21,612 nt of DNA, taken from DATAQC01 sp051005135. Its GTDB lineage: Bacteria; Actinomycetota; Acidimicrobiia; Acidimicrobiales; AC-14. Both the position numbers and the translations under genes were made by a program. This document shows, piece by piece, positions 1-6,966 of the stretch (its first letter is position 1; every line of letters starts with the position of its first letter). The notes under the pieces are model-generated. The model did no database searches. It was not told where the DNA came from and saw only the letters and a program-made list of their open reading frames with translations. The DNA lies in the NCBI GenBank assembly GCA_051005135.1, contig JBPCJQ010000085.1:1-21612 (forward strand), in the 5' to 3' direction.

Positions 1-482
1 CCGTCGGGATCGGCTCGCAGCAGCCAGTAGGCGATGACTCGGGCGAAGTCGGCGAAACGCAGGCGGCGGGCGTCTTGGACCAGATCGGCCTCGTCACGGT
101 CGAACGCCGAGGCAGTGGCTGGGGTGCGGGCCCGGGCCAGCAGGCCCACCTGGGCGTCGCCGACGTCGCCGGCGAGCCACGCCGCCTCCGCCGCCGCCAT
201 GTGGCGCAACGCCCGGCCCAGGCGCACCCGCCGCCGAGCGGTGGGCATGGGCATGTTAGTGCGGGTAGCCACCCATGCCGCGGCCGAGCGCGCTCCGGTC
301 GTCTGCCACTGTCCCGAGGCATCGAAGGCCCCGGTGGCCCGGGTCGTTACCGCTCCCAGGCGCTCGAGCTGGCGGTGAAGGGCCACCACCGTGTCACCGT
401 CGCCAACCACTGCTGGCTCGGTGGCAACCAGCTCGTCGATGACACCGGCCAGCCTGGCCACCACCCCGCTCTCGCCCGACAC
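1..482 (-). CDS. DUF222 / 13E12-repeat family protein, 5' part (3' end outside the window)
   Basis: The reading frame is open from a GTG at 482 to the left edge, about 160 codons. An AAGGAG ribosome binding site lies 5 nt before the GTG, which decides the start. The protein contains the pattern RSAAAWVATRTNMPMPTARR followed by an Ala/Leu/Arg-rich helical stretch with AQVGLLARARTP and the tail FADFARVIAYWLLRADPDG. These are hallmarks of the DUF222 domain, which in actinobacteria is usually followed by a C-terminal HNH nuclease domain. That HNH part would lie off the window, so nuclease activity is inference. The family is multicopy in many actinobacteria (the mycobacterial 13E12 REP genes) and its function is poorly known; some members are damage-inducible. 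It lies downstream of hisF on the same strand but has its own promoter (533-561) with an SOS-like operator, so it is probably not a his gene. Family call is firm; role is open. Confidence 0.85.
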   Translation of the reverse strand, partial: MSGESGVVARLAGVIDELVATEPAVVGDGDTVVALHRQLERLGAVTTRATGAFDASGQWQTTGARSAAAWVATRTNMPMPTARRRVRLGRALRHMAAAEAAWLAGDVGDAQVGLLARARTPATASAFDRDEADLVQDARRLRFADFARVIAYWLLRADPD

Positions 483-532
483 GGCAACTCCTTGACACGA
501 CCGTACAACCAGGGGGAAGTGATGCTGGCGTT

Positions 533-561
533 AGGTTACCAAACATGTGTTCCCATGTCAA
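533..561 (-). promoter_or_regulatory. Sigma70-type promoter of the DUF222 gene
   Basis: On the minus strand a perfect TTGACA (561-556) is separated by exactly 17 bp from TAACCT (538-533). This is the only textbook -35/-10 pair found in the window. Transcription would start near 526, giving a leader of about 45 nt that carries the AAGGAG ribosome binding site. The spacer is occupied by a LexA-like box. Confidence 0.65.
539..554 (-). promoter_or_regulatory. LexA/SOS-box-like operator
   Basis: The minus strand reads GGGAACACATGTTTGG. The inner 14-mer matches the Gram-positive LexA consensus CGAACRNRYGTTYG at 13 of 14 positions, the exception being the first C, here G. Against the mycobacterial form TCGAAC-N4-GTTCGA it keeps GAAC on one side and GTTTG on the other. 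It fills the 17-bp spacer between -35 and -10, the expected position for a repressor that blocks RNA polymerase. Site similarity is seen directly; LexA binding is inference. Confidence 0.6.
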
Positions 562-579
562 GTCACCGACGGCGGTGAC
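562..579. repeat. Inverted repeat between hisF and the DUF222 promoter
   Basis: GTCACCG (562-568), four bases, then CGGTGAC (573-579): a perfect 7-bp stem with a 4-nt loop. It adjoins the -35 of the DUF222 promoter and lies about 150 nt past the hisF stop. It may be a terminator without a U-tract for the his operon, or a second operator. The remaining bases of the 483-725 gap show no convincing gene. Confidence 0.35.
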
Positions 580-725
580 CCCGTCGCCAAACGACCGGGT
601 GCCTGCTCGCAAAGCGACGGCGCCCGGCCAAGGCCGTCGACAACCGCGGCGACATCTCCTCTCTAAGGGCCGCCCACCTGCCTGGTCTCTAGAGCCGCAG
701 CCTCTCATCGGGGGGGGTCAACCCT

Positions 726-1487
726 TCACGCGGGCCGCACCACCAGCCCCCGGGAAGCCAGGTATTCCTTGGCCTGGCGGATGGTGACCTCGCCGAAGTG
801 GAAGATGGAGGCGGCCAGCACCGCGTCGGCACCGCCGTCGACCACACCTTCCACCAGGTGGTCGAGCGTGCCGACACCGCCGCTGGCGATCACCGGTACG
901 CCGACGGCGTCGGTGACGGCCCGGGTGAGCTCGACGTCATAACCGTCGCGGGTGCCGTCGCGGTCCATCGACGTGAGCAGGATCTCACCGGCGCCGCCGC
1001 GTTCGCATTCGGCTGCCCATTCCACCGCATCGATGCCGGTGGCGGATCGCCCGCCGTGGGTGAACACCTCGAAGCCGCCGTCGGGCGAGCGGCGGGCGTC
1101 GATGGCCACCACCACGCACTGGGCCCCGAACTCCCGGGACAGCTCGGCGACGAGGTCGGGACGAGCCACCGCCGCAGTGTTCACCCCCACCTTGTCGGCC
1201 CCCGCCCGCAGCAGGGCCCGGGCGTCGTCGGTGGTGCGCACCCCGCCGCCCACGGTGAGCGGAATGAACACCTCCTCGGCCGCCCGGGTGGCCACCTCCA
1301 CCATGGTTTGGCGGGCATCGGCTGATGCGGTGATGTCGAGGAACACCACCTCGTCGGCTCCCTCGGCGTCGTAGCGGGCCGCCAGCTCAACCGGGTCGCC
1401 GGCGTCGGCGAGGTCGACGAAGCGCACCCCTTTCACGACCCGGCCGGCGTCAACGTCGAGGCAGGGGATCACCCGGACGCTCTGCAT
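726..1487 (-). CDS. hisF: Imidazole glycerol phosphate synthase, cyclase subunit HisF
   Basis: 253 residues, the usual HisF length. HisF forms the (beta/alpha)8 barrel that uses ammonia from HisH to turn PRFAR into imidazole glycerol phosphate and AICAR. The two catalytic aspartates are present: D11 in CLDVDAGRVVKG and D130 in VVVAIDARR. The phosphate-binding glycines are visible in LTVGGGVRTTDDA and VIASGGVGTLDHL. The ATG at 1487 lies inside the 3' end of hisA (19-nt overlap), so the two are translationally linked. It is the last his gene here. hisI, which commonly follows hisF in actinobacteria, is absent; 243 bp of non-coding DNA and the DUF222 gene follow. Confidence 0.97.
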   Translation of the reverse strand: MQSVRVIPCLDVDAGRVVKGVRFVDLADAGDPVELAARYDAEGADEVVFLDITASADARQTMVEVATRAAEEVFIPLTVGGGVRTTDDARALLRAGADKVGVNTAAVARPDLVAELSREFGAQCVVVAIDARRSPDGGFEVFTHGGRSATGIDAVEWAAECERGGAGEILLTSMDRDGTRDGYDVELTRAVTDAVGVPVIASGGVGTLDHLVEGVVDGGADAVLAASIFHFGEVTIRQAKEYLASRGLVVRPA

Positions 1488-2230
1488 GCCGCCACCGCCT
1501 CTCCCACCGTGAACACCCCGTCGTGCAGGGCCTTGCCCACGATGACCCCTTCGAGGCGGCGGCCACCCGCCTCCAGCGTGGCCAGGGCGACCAGGTCGGC
1601 GAGCGTGCCTACCCCGCCCGACGCCACCACGGCCAGGCCGCCTCCGTGGCCGAACGGATCGGCCGTGGCTTCCAGCACCTGGGCGAACAGCTCGAGATCG
1701 GGACCGGCCAGGGTGCCGTCACGGCCGATCTCGGTGACGACCACCGCATCCACGCCGAGCCCCGCCAGTCCGACCAGCACGTCGGTCAACGAGCGGCCCG
1801 ATCCCTCGGTCCACCCTCGAACTGCCACCTCGCCGTCACGCACGTCGAAACCCACCGCCACCGGGCCCGCACCGGCCAGCTCGGCTACGAGGGTCGGGCT
1901 CTCCACCGCGGCGGTGCCCAGCACCACCCGGGCTACGCCCGCGGCCCACAGGGCCTCGGCCGACCCATGGTCACGGATGCCCCCGCCCGCCTGCACAGCC
2001 ACGTCGGGAGCCAGAGCGCGGGCGATGGCTGCCACGGTGTCGCGGTTCTCACCCACGCCGGTGCGAGCCGCGTCGAGGTCCACGACGTGGACCCAACGGG
2101 CTCCGGCGGCAGCGAAGGCTCGGGCCACGGCGACGGGGTCGGTGCCGTAGTCCGTCTCGCGGTCGTAGTCGCCCTGGTAGAGGCGCACGCACCGTCCGCC
2201 CCGCAGGTCGATGGCCGGGAAGAGCTCCAC
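1469..2230 (-). CDS. hisA: Phosphoribosylformimino-AICAR-phosphate isomerase HisA
   Basis: 253 residues from the GTG at 2230. An upstream ATG at 2323 would overlap hisH by 85 nt and add residues unlike HisA, so the GTG 8 nt after the hisH stop is chosen. HisA isomerises ProFAR to PRFAR by an Amadori rearrangement. Seen: ELFPAIDLRGGRCVRL with the catalytic D8, GGGIRDHGSAEAL, GFDVRDG with the second catalytic D129, and the phosphate-binding VVASGGVGTLADL and GVIVGKALHDG. Many actinobacteria have the bifunctional PriA (HisA plus TrpF) here. This protein has AGGGIRD rather than the PriA-like SGGIRD, so it reads as conventional HisA, though bifunctionality cannot be excluded from sequence. Confidence 0.93.
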   Translation of the reverse strand: MELFPAIDLRGGRCVRLYQGDYDRETDYGTDPVAVARAFAAAGARWVHVVDLDAARTGVGENRDTVAAIARALAPDVAVQAGGGIRDHGSAEALWAAGVARVVLGTAAVESPTLVAELAGAGPVAVGFDVRDGEVAVRGWTEGSGRSLTDVLVGLAGLGVDAVVVTEIGRDGTLAGPDLELFAQVLEATADPFGHGGGLAVVASGGVGTLADLVALATLEAGGRRLEGVIVGKALHDGVFTVGEAVAACRASG

Positions 2231-2238
2231 GGGCAGGC

Positions 2239-2841
2239 TCAAGCAGCCGCGGCTGCCGCGAAGTTGGCCAGCAAGCGCAGCCCGGTGGTGCTCGACTTCT
2301 CGGGGTGGAACTGGGTGGCCCACAGGCTCCCCCTAGCCACAGCCGCGACTACGGGACCCCCGTAGTCGCAGGTGGCCACCACCTCGGGTGACGGCTCGGG
2401 CGCGTAGGAGTGGACGAAGTAGACCCAGGCAGGGTCGCCGAGCCCGTCCAACAGTGGTGTCTCGGCGATGAGGTCGAGGCGGTTCCACTGCATCTGCGGG
2501 CGCTTCACGCCTCCGGGTAGGCGGCGCACGGTGCCGGGCAGCACTCCCATGCCGGCCGTGTCGGCATCCTCCTCGGAGCCCTCGTAGAGCATCTGCATGC
2601 CGACACAGATACCGAGGAAGGGCACGCCGCGGCCTATGGCGTCGGTGGCCGGCCCTTCAAGGCCGGCGCCGCGCAGTGCTGCCATGCACGGCCCGAACGC
2701 CCCCACACCGGGAAGCACGATGCCATCGGCAGCGGCTACCACCGCCGGGTCAGCGGTGAGGCGGGCGTCTGCCCCTACCTTCTCGAGGCCCTTCTGGGCC
2801 GACCGGAGGTTGCCGATGCCGTAGTCGAGGACGGCGATCAC
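2239..2841 (-). CDS. hisH: Imidazole glycerol phosphate synthase, glutaminase subunit HisH
   Basis: 200 residues from the GTG at 2841, typical for HisH. It is a class I glutamine amidotransferase that hydrolyses glutamine and passes ammonia to HisF. The start begins VIAVLDYGIGNLRSAQKGLE, as expected. The nucleophile is C79 in FLGICVGMQ, and the other two triad residues are H179 and E181 in QFHPEKSS near the end. The oxyanion region LPGVGAFG is present. The gene ends in a run of six alanines. It starts 19 nt after the hisB stop and ends 8 nt before hisA. A longer in-frame version reaching 3207 only adds read-through of the hisB region and is rejected. Confidence 0.96.
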   Translation of the reverse strand: MIAVLDYGIGNLRSAQKGLEKVGADARLTADPAVVAAADGIVLPGVGAFGPCMAALRGAGLEGPATDAIGRGVPFLGICVGMQMLYEGSEEDADTAGMGVLPGTVRRLPGGVKRPQMQWNRLDLIAETPLLDGLGDPAWVYFVHSYAPEPSPEVVATCDYGGPVVAAVARGSLWATQFHPEKSSTTGLRLLANFAAAAAA

Positions 2842-2860
2842 TGCCTGGTCCGACCCGGTG

Positions 2861-3448
2861 TCACAACTGACCCTTGGTGGACGGCACCCCGGTGCCCTCC
2901 ATCCGCACTGCGTCGCGCAGGGCCCGCGCCACCGCCTTGAACGATGCCTCCAGGATGTGGTGGGGGTTCTTCCCCCGGCGCAGGTCGATGTGGAGGGTGA
3001 GGGCGGCGGAGGTGGCGAAGGCCCGCCAGAACTCCTCGGCCTGCTGGGGGTCGAAAGGCGGTGAGCCCAGCGGCTCGGCGCCGGGTTCCACCGCGTAGTG
3101 CAGGTAGGGCCGCCCCGACAGGTCGAGGGCGACCTCGACGAGGGCCTCGTCGAGGGGCAGGCAGATCGAGGCGAAGCGGCGGACCCCCGCCTTGTCGCCC
3201 AGGGCATCGGCGAGGCACTCGCCGAGGACGATGCCGACGTCTTCCACGGTGTGGTGGGCGTCTACCTGGAGGTCGCCCCGAGCCGTGAGGGTGAGGTCGA
3301 ACCCGCCGTGCTTGCCCAACTGGGACAGCATGTGGTCGAAAAAGGGCAACCCGGTGTCGACCGTGGCCGAGCCCATGCCGTCGAGGCGCAGGTCGATCTC
3401 GATCGCCGTCTCTTTGGTCACCCGGGACCGGCTCGCGCCCCGGTTCAC
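2861..3448 (-). CDS. hisB: Imidazoleglycerol-phosphate dehydratase HisB
   Basis: 195 residues from a GTG at 3448 that overlaps the hisC stop as GTGA, indicating coupled translation. It is the monofunctional IGP dehydratase of actinobacteria, with no fused phosphatase, converting imidazole glycerol phosphate to imidazole acetol phosphate in a Mn-dependent 24-mer. Seen in order: TGLPFFDHMLSQLGKHGGFDL, the metal-binding DAHHTVEDVGIVLGE, RPYLHY, and the second histidine motif KNPHHILEASFKA. The frame continues open upstream to 3865, but that stretch is antisense-like Arg/Gly-rich translation of hisC and is excluded. Confidence 0.96.
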   Translation of the reverse strand: MNRGASRSRVTKETAIEIDLRLDGMGSATVDTGLPFFDHMLSQLGKHGGFDLTLTARGDLQVDAHHTVEDVGIVLGECLADALGDKAGVRRFASICLPLDEALVEVALDLSGRPYLHYAVEPGAEPLGSPPFDPQQAEEFWRAFATSAALTLHIDLRRGKNPHHILEASFKAVARALRDAVRMEGTGVPSTKGQL

Positions 3449-4506
3449 GCCAACGCCTCGGCGAGGGCGGCGAGGAAGGCATCGTCCTCCGCGGGCGTGC
3501 CCACCGTGACTCGGAGGCAGCCGTCGAGGCGGGGCCACGAGGCGCAGTTGCGCACCAGCACCGAACGGTCGACCAGGGCTTGCCACACGTCGGCACCCGC
3601 CCGTGATCGAGGCCGGAAGAGCAAGAAGTTGGCACCCGAGGGCCACACGTCGACGGCAAACTGGCCCAAGGCTCCCGCCAGGCGCTCCCGCTCGGCCACC
3701 AGGGCGGCCACCCGTGACTCCATCTCTGCCTGGTATCCGAGAGCCAGCCGCCCGGCCGCCTGCTTGGCGGCGTCGAGGTGGTAGGGCAGGGTGACCGCCT
3801 CGAGCGCAGCCACCACGCGGGAGGGCGCCACGCAGTAGCCGAGCCGTAGCCCGGCCAAGGCCCACGTCTTGGAGAAGGTGCGCACCACCACCAGATTGGT
3901 TTGCTCGGACACCGAGCCCATGGCCGAGTGGGGAGCGAACTGGCCGTAGGCCTCGTCGACGACCACCAGGCCAGGAGCGGCAGCCATGACAGCGTCCGTC
4001 ACCTCAGGTGGGTCGACGGTGCCAGTGGGGTTGTTGGGCGAGCACAAGAAGCAGATGGCTGGCTCGGCCTCGCGTAGTACCCGGCGGACCTCATCTAGGT
4101 CGACGGTGAAATCGCTTCGACGTTCCCCGACGGCCACCGCCGTCCCGGTGAGGCGGGCGATGTGGGAGTGCAGGGCATAGGTGGGCTCGAAGACGGCGGC
4201 GGTCCGGCCGCGACCGCCATAGGCCAGGCAGAGGGCCTGCAGCACCTCGTTGGACCCGTTGGCCGCGTAGACCTGCTCGGGCATGATCCCATGGTGCGCG
4301 GCCAGGGCCCGGCGCAGGGCGATGGCCCCGCGGTCGGGGTAGCGGTGGAAAGCCACCGTGGCCAGTTCCTCGACCAAAGCGGCGCGCCACCCCCCCGGTG
4401 GCGGGTAAGGCGACTCGTTGGTGTTGAGGCGGACGTCGACACTGACCTGGGGCGAGTGGTAGCCGGCCAGGGCGACCAGGTCGTCACGGACCGGCAGAGC
4501 GTTCAC
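3445..4506 (-). CDS. hisC: Histidinol-phosphate aminotransferase HisC
   Basis: 353 residues from a GTG at 4506 that shares GTGA with the hisD stop. It is a fold-type I PLP enzyme transferring an amino group from glutamate to imidazole acetol phosphate. Seen: LNTNESPYPPP at the N-terminus (substrate loop), HRYPDRGAIALRRALA, AANGSNEVLQAL (PLP phosphate site), SPNNPTGTV, VVVDEAYGQF (Asp and Tyr contacting PLP), and RTFSKTWALAGLRLGY with the Schiff-base lysine K213. The distal arginine appears in CLRVTVGTPAED. Gene order and overlaps place it second in the operon. Related aminotransferases for aromatic acids exist, but the context settles HisC. Confidence 0.96.
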   Translation of the reverse strand: MNALPVRDDLVALAGYHSPQVSVDVRLNTNESPYPPPGGWRAALVEELATVAFHRYPDRGAIALRRALAAHHGIMPEQVYAANGSNEVLQALCLAYGGRGRTAAVFEPTYALHSHIARLTGTAVAVGERRSDFTVDLDEVRRVLREAEPAICFLCSPNNPTGTVDPPEVTDAVMAAAPGLVVVDEAYGQFAPHSAMGSVSEQTNLVVVRTFSKTWALAGLRLGYCVAPSRVVAALEAVTLPYHLDAAKQAAGRLALGYQAEMESRVAALVAERERLAGALGQFAVDVWPSGANFLLFRPRSRAGADVWQALVDRSVLVRNCASWPRLDGCLRVTVGTPAEDDAFLAALAEALA

Positions 4507-5807
4507 GACCGCTCGGCCGCGAGGGCGCCCCTTAGGGTCACCGATGCGGCGTGGGCCGCCAGCCCCTCGGCCTCGGCGATGGCCACCACGTGAGGGGCCA
4601 GCCGGGCCAGGGCGACCTCGTCCAGGGTGACAGCGTGGACGCTGCGGATGAAGTCGTCGACACTTAGGCCGCTCGAGAAGCGGGCTGACCCTGCCGTAGG
4701 CAGGACATGGCTGGGCCCCGCCACGTAGTCGCCGATGGCCGCCGGCGCCGACGTCCCGCAGAACACCGCCCCCGCGTTGCGCACCAGGGGCAGGAGCTCC
4801 TCGGCATCGGCGCACATGAGCTGCAGGTGCTCGGGAGCAATGACATTGGCCACCGCCAGGGCCTGCTCAGGGCCGTCCACGACGGCGGCGTAACCACCGC
4901 CGTCCAGCGTGGCCTCGAGGTCGGCCCGCCGGGGCGATTCGGCTACCAGGCTCGCAACCTCGGCGGAGACGGCGTCGGCCATCTCGGGCGACCATGTGAC
5001 CAGCCAGGCCAGCCCGTCGGGGCCGTGCTCGGCCTGCACGACGACGTCGATGGCGGCCAGGGCCACGGGCGTGGTCTCGTCCGCAACCACCACCACCTCG
5101 GATGGCCCCGCGTAGCCCGACGGGATGCCCACCAGGCCCGACGAGGCCACCTCGCGCTTGGCCACCGACACGTAGACGTTGCCGGGGCCGACGATGACGT
5201 CGGCGGCCCGGATGGTCTCGGTGCCGTAGGCCATGGCGCCCACTGCCTGGGCACCCCCGCAGCGATACACCTCGTCGACCCCCGCCAGAGCCGCCGCCGC
5301 CAGGGTGACTGCGGCCACGCTGCCGTCGGGATCGGGGGGGACACACAGGACCAGCTCGGCCACACCGGCCACCCGGGCGGGTACCGCGGTCATGAGAACA
5401 GTGGAGGGGTAGCGGGCCCGGCCACCCGGCACGTAGAGACCAGCCCTGGTGACCGGGCGGCGGAGCTCTCGGACCACAACGCCGTCGCGTTCGTGGCAGC
5501 TGTCGACTCGCACCTGCTCACGGTGGAAGGCGGCGATGGAGTCCCGGGCGGTCTCCAGCGCACGCCGGAGCTCGGCCGGAGTCTCGGCCAGCGCTGACTC
5601 GAGGGCGGCGGCGGGCACTCGGAGGTCGTCCACGACCACCCCGTCGAAGCGGGCCGTGTACTCCCGCACCGCGGTGTCGCCCCGCGCCTCCACTGCGCCC
5701 AGGATCTCGCGCACCGCCTCGACCGGGCCGGGGCCGGGAGCGGGGCGACGGGGCAGGCGGGCTCGAAGATCCCCGTCTGCGCCCCGTAGGTCGAGACGGG
5801 TGAGCAT
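4503..5807 (-). CDS. hisD: Histidinol dehydrogenase HisD
   Basis: 434 residues from the ATG at 5807, the normal length. HisD oxidises L-histidinol to L-histidine in two NAD-dependent steps at a Zn site. Seen: RAGLYVPGGRARYPSTVLMTAVPA, CGGAQAVGAMAYGTETI, VGPGNVYVSVAKREV, GPSEVVVVAD, the Zn ligand motif VVQAEHGPDG (Gln and His), APEHLQL with the catalytic Glu-His, GDYVAGPSHVLPT (Zn Asp region), LSVDDFIRS, and EGLAAHAASV with the last Zn histidine. It is the first gene of the his operon. A -10-like TAGGAT lies 7 nt before the ATG with no ribosome binding site, so the mRNA is probably leaderless. The frame stays open upstream to 6041, but that part is antisense to the 77-residue gene and is excluded. 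Confidence 0.97.
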   Translation of the reverse strand: MLTRLDLRGADGDLRARLPRRPAPGPGPVEAVREILGAVEARGDTAVREYTARFDGVVVDDLRVPAAALESALAETPAELRRALETARDSIAAFHREQVRVDSCHERDGVVVRELRRPVTRAGLYVPGGRARYPSTVLMTAVPARVAGVAELVLCVPPDPDGSVAAVTLAAAALAGVDEVYRCGGAQAVGAMAYGTETIRAADVIVGPGNVYVSVAKREVASSGLVGIPSGYAGPSEVVVVADETTPVALAAIDVVVQAEHGPDGLAWLVTWSPEMADAVSAEVASLVAESPRRADLEATLDGGGYAAVVDGPEQALAVANVIAPEHLQLMCADAEELLPLVRNAGAVFCGTSAPAAIGDYVAGPSHVLPTAGSARFSSGLSVDDFIRSVHAVTLDEVALARLAPHVVAIAEAEGLAAHAASVTLRGALAAERS

Positions 5808-5814
5808 CGCCGCG

Positions 5815-5820
5815 ATCCTA
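5815..5820 (-). promoter_or_regulatory. -10 element of the his operon (leaderless type)
   Basis: On the minus strand TAGGAT is followed by 7 nt and then the hisD ATG. This fits the TANNNT-N6/7-start arrangement of leaderless actinobacterial genes. No good -35 is seen 16-19 bp upstream. Confidence 0.55.
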
Positions 5821-5826
5821 CCTGTG

Positions 5827-5839
5827 CCTCCCGAGGAGG
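5827..5839. repeat. Short palindrome midway between hisD and the 77-residue gene
   Basis: CCTCC-CGA-GGAGG is a perfect 5-bp dyad with its centre at 5833. An alternative pairing is CTCCC-GAGGA-GGGAG at 5828-5842. It lies almost exactly midway between the two divergent start codons (5807 and 5861), a position suited to a shared operator. The arms are short and GC-rich, so chance is possible. Confidence 0.3.
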
Positions 5840-5848
5840 GAGATTTGG

Positions 5849-5854
5849 TAGACC
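5849..5854 (+). promoter_or_regulatory. Possible -10 element of the 77-residue gene
   Basis: TAGACC lies exactly 6 nt before the GTG at 5861. It has the T1 and A2 of the TANNNT pattern but C instead of T at position 6, so it is a weaker example of the leaderless layout seen elsewhere in the window. No ribosome binding site is visible. Confidence 0.35.
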
Positions 5855-5860
5855 GGTCCG

Positions 5861-6094
5861 GTGCAGACACCCGAAGCGCGCTGCTCCGAGCTGTCGTCGA
5901 TGGCCGCCACCGTCGACGACCTGATGCGCCGGGTCTCGGGCATGGCCGAGGAGTCGGCGGGCACCGACGACGACCGGGTGGCCACCGGCACCCGAGGCTC
6001 GGTGAGCGTGTCCCAGGAGCTGTACGAGACCGAACGGTCACTGGCCGAAGCCGCCCGCCGCCTGATTACCGTCTCCGACGCCCTGCGCAGGTGA
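5861..6094 (+). CDS. Small hypothetical protein, 77 residues
   Basis: I do not recognise this protein. It starts at GTG 5861 and ends at TGA 6094, just before a strong hairpin. Nearly every third codon position is G or C, and the composition (many Ala, Ser, Glu, Asp, Arg; 2-3 Met within helices) is that of a soluble protein rather than the Arg/Pro-rich look of shadow frames. Two probable amphipathic helices are visible, around residues 9-27 (SELSSMAATVDDLMRRVSG) and 50-77 (SVSQELYETERSLAEAARRL and following), joined by an acidic Gly/Thr linker. This could be a helical hairpin or coiled-coil partner protein. It is divergent from hisD with 53 bp between the starts. Confidence 0.65.
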   Translation: MQTPEARCSELSSMAATVDDLMRRVSGMAEESAGTDDDRVATGTRGSVSVSQELYETERSLAEAARRLITVSDALRR

Positions 6095-6106
6095 CGACAC
6101 GCGCCT

Positions 6107-6131
6107 GACGGCGCCCCGAGGGGGCGCCGTC
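6107..6131. terminator. Strong GC hairpin between convergent genes
   Basis: GACGGCGCCCC (6107-6117), loop GAG, GGGGCGCCGTC (6121-6131): a perfect 11-bp stem with a 3-nt loop, between the stop of the 77-residue gene (6094) and the stop of nth (6177). There is no U-tract on either side, as is common for actinobacterial terminators. It could serve both strands. Confidence 0.65.
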
Positions 6132-6176
6132 GGCGGGCGGCTCGGGCGGCGGAACCCGTAGACCGCCTCCGGGGAC

Positions 6177-6932
6177 CTAGGTGGCGGGAACCTGGTCCCT
6201 CGTGCCCAATGTAACGCCCTTCCCGCTCCTGTTGTTCCCGCCCTCGGCCACAGCTCCGACGACCGCCGACGGGCAGTAGTCGGCCAACACGCAGACGGCG
6301 CAGCGGGGGGCGCGGGCCAGGCATACCCGACGCCCGTGGAGGATGAGACGCAGGCTCAACGTTCCCCGCTCCCCAGGGGCGATAGCGGCGTTGAGGTCGG
6401 ACTCCACCTTGGTCGGGTCCGTCTCGGTGGTGAGCCCGAGGCGCCGGGCCAGGCGGCCGACATGGGTGTCGACGGGCAGACCGGGCAAGCCGAAACCCAC
6501 GCTGCGCACCACGTTGGCCGTCTTGCGACCGACCCCGGGCAGGCTGACCAGGTCGTCCATGGCCGAAGGGACCTGGCCGTCGAATCGCTCCACCAGGGCG
6601 GCCGCCATGCCCACCAGGGCACGGGCCTTGGAGCGGAAGAGCCCCAGGGTCTGGATCGCCTGTTCCACCTCGCGGGTGTCGGCGGCAGCCAGGTCGGCCG
6701 GTGTGGGCCACGACTCGAACACACTTGGCGTCACCCGGTTCACCCCCTCGTCGGTGGACTGAGCCGACAGGATGGTGGCCACCAACAGCTGGAAGGGCCC
6801 TTGGTGGGCCAGGGCACACAGCTCGGTGACCGTCCCCGGGTACACGGACGCCAAGCGGGCGACCGTCTTCCTGGCCCGGCCCCCCGGTGTGCGCGGCTTG
6901 CCTGCGTGGCCCGAACGCATTGGTAGCCCCAT
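6177..6932 (-). CDS. nth: Endonuclease III (DNA glycosylase/AP lyase)
   Basis: 251 residues. The enzyme removes oxidised pyrimidines and nicks abasic sites in base excision repair. Seen: LLVATILSAQSTDEGVNRVTP at the N-terminal lobe, the helix-hairpin-helix LPGVGRKTANVV with the Schiff-base lysine K137, the catalytic D155 in LPVDTHVGRLARRLGL, and a complete [4Fe-4S] loop C204-X6-C211-X2-C214-X5-C220. A tail of about 30 residues follows the cluster. The ATG at 6932 is chosen over the one at 6920 because a TAGGCT -10-like hexamer lies 6 nt before it. It is divergent from mshD with 34 bp between the starts. Confidence 0.96.
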   Translation of the reverse strand: MGLPMRSGHAGKPRTPGGRARKTVARLASVYPGTVTELCALAHQGPFQLLVATILSAQSTDEGVNRVTPSVFESWPTPADLAAADTREVEQAIQTLGLFRSKARALVGMAAALVERFDGQVPSAMDDLVSLPGVGRKTANVVRSVGFGLPGLPVDTHVGRLARRLGLTTETDPTKVESDLNAAIAPGERGTLSLRLILHGRRVCLARAPRCAVCVLADYCPSAVVGAVAEGGNNRSGKGVTLGTRDQVPAT

Positions 6933-6938
6933 CGACCA

Positions 6939-6944
6939 AGCCTA
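6939..6944 (-). promoter_or_regulatory. -10 element of nth (leaderless type)
   Basis: TAGGCT on the minus strand, then 6 nt, then the nth ATG at 6932. No ribosome binding site is present. Its -35 region would fall inside the start of mshD. Confidence 0.55.
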
Positions 6945-6954
6945 CGGTCGCCGG

Positions 6955-6960
6955 TACCCT
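6955..6960 (+). promoter_or_regulatory. -10 element of mshD (leaderless type)
   Basis: TACCCT is followed by 6 nt and the GTG at 6967. A TCGACC at 6932-6937, 17 bp upstream, resembles the TTGACC form of a -35 and overlaps the nth start codon. The spacing favours GTG 6967 over GTG 6964. Confidence 0.55.
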
Positions 6961-6966
6961 GCGGTG

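Noticed and set aside
493..498. Plus-strand TTGACA as a promoter -35
   Set aside because: No -10 at a suitable distance and no plus-strand gene follows; the minus-strand promoter at 533-561 explains the region better.
684..696. CTCTAGAG palindrome after hisF as a his terminator
   Set aside because: Only an 8-bp palindrome with no loop, and it cannot form a useful RNA hairpin.
545..787. Plus-strand 80-codon frame in the gap between the DUF222 gene and hisF
   Set aside because: Pro/Arg-rich, overlaps hisF antisense and the promoter, no ribosome binding site or -10; treated as non-coding.
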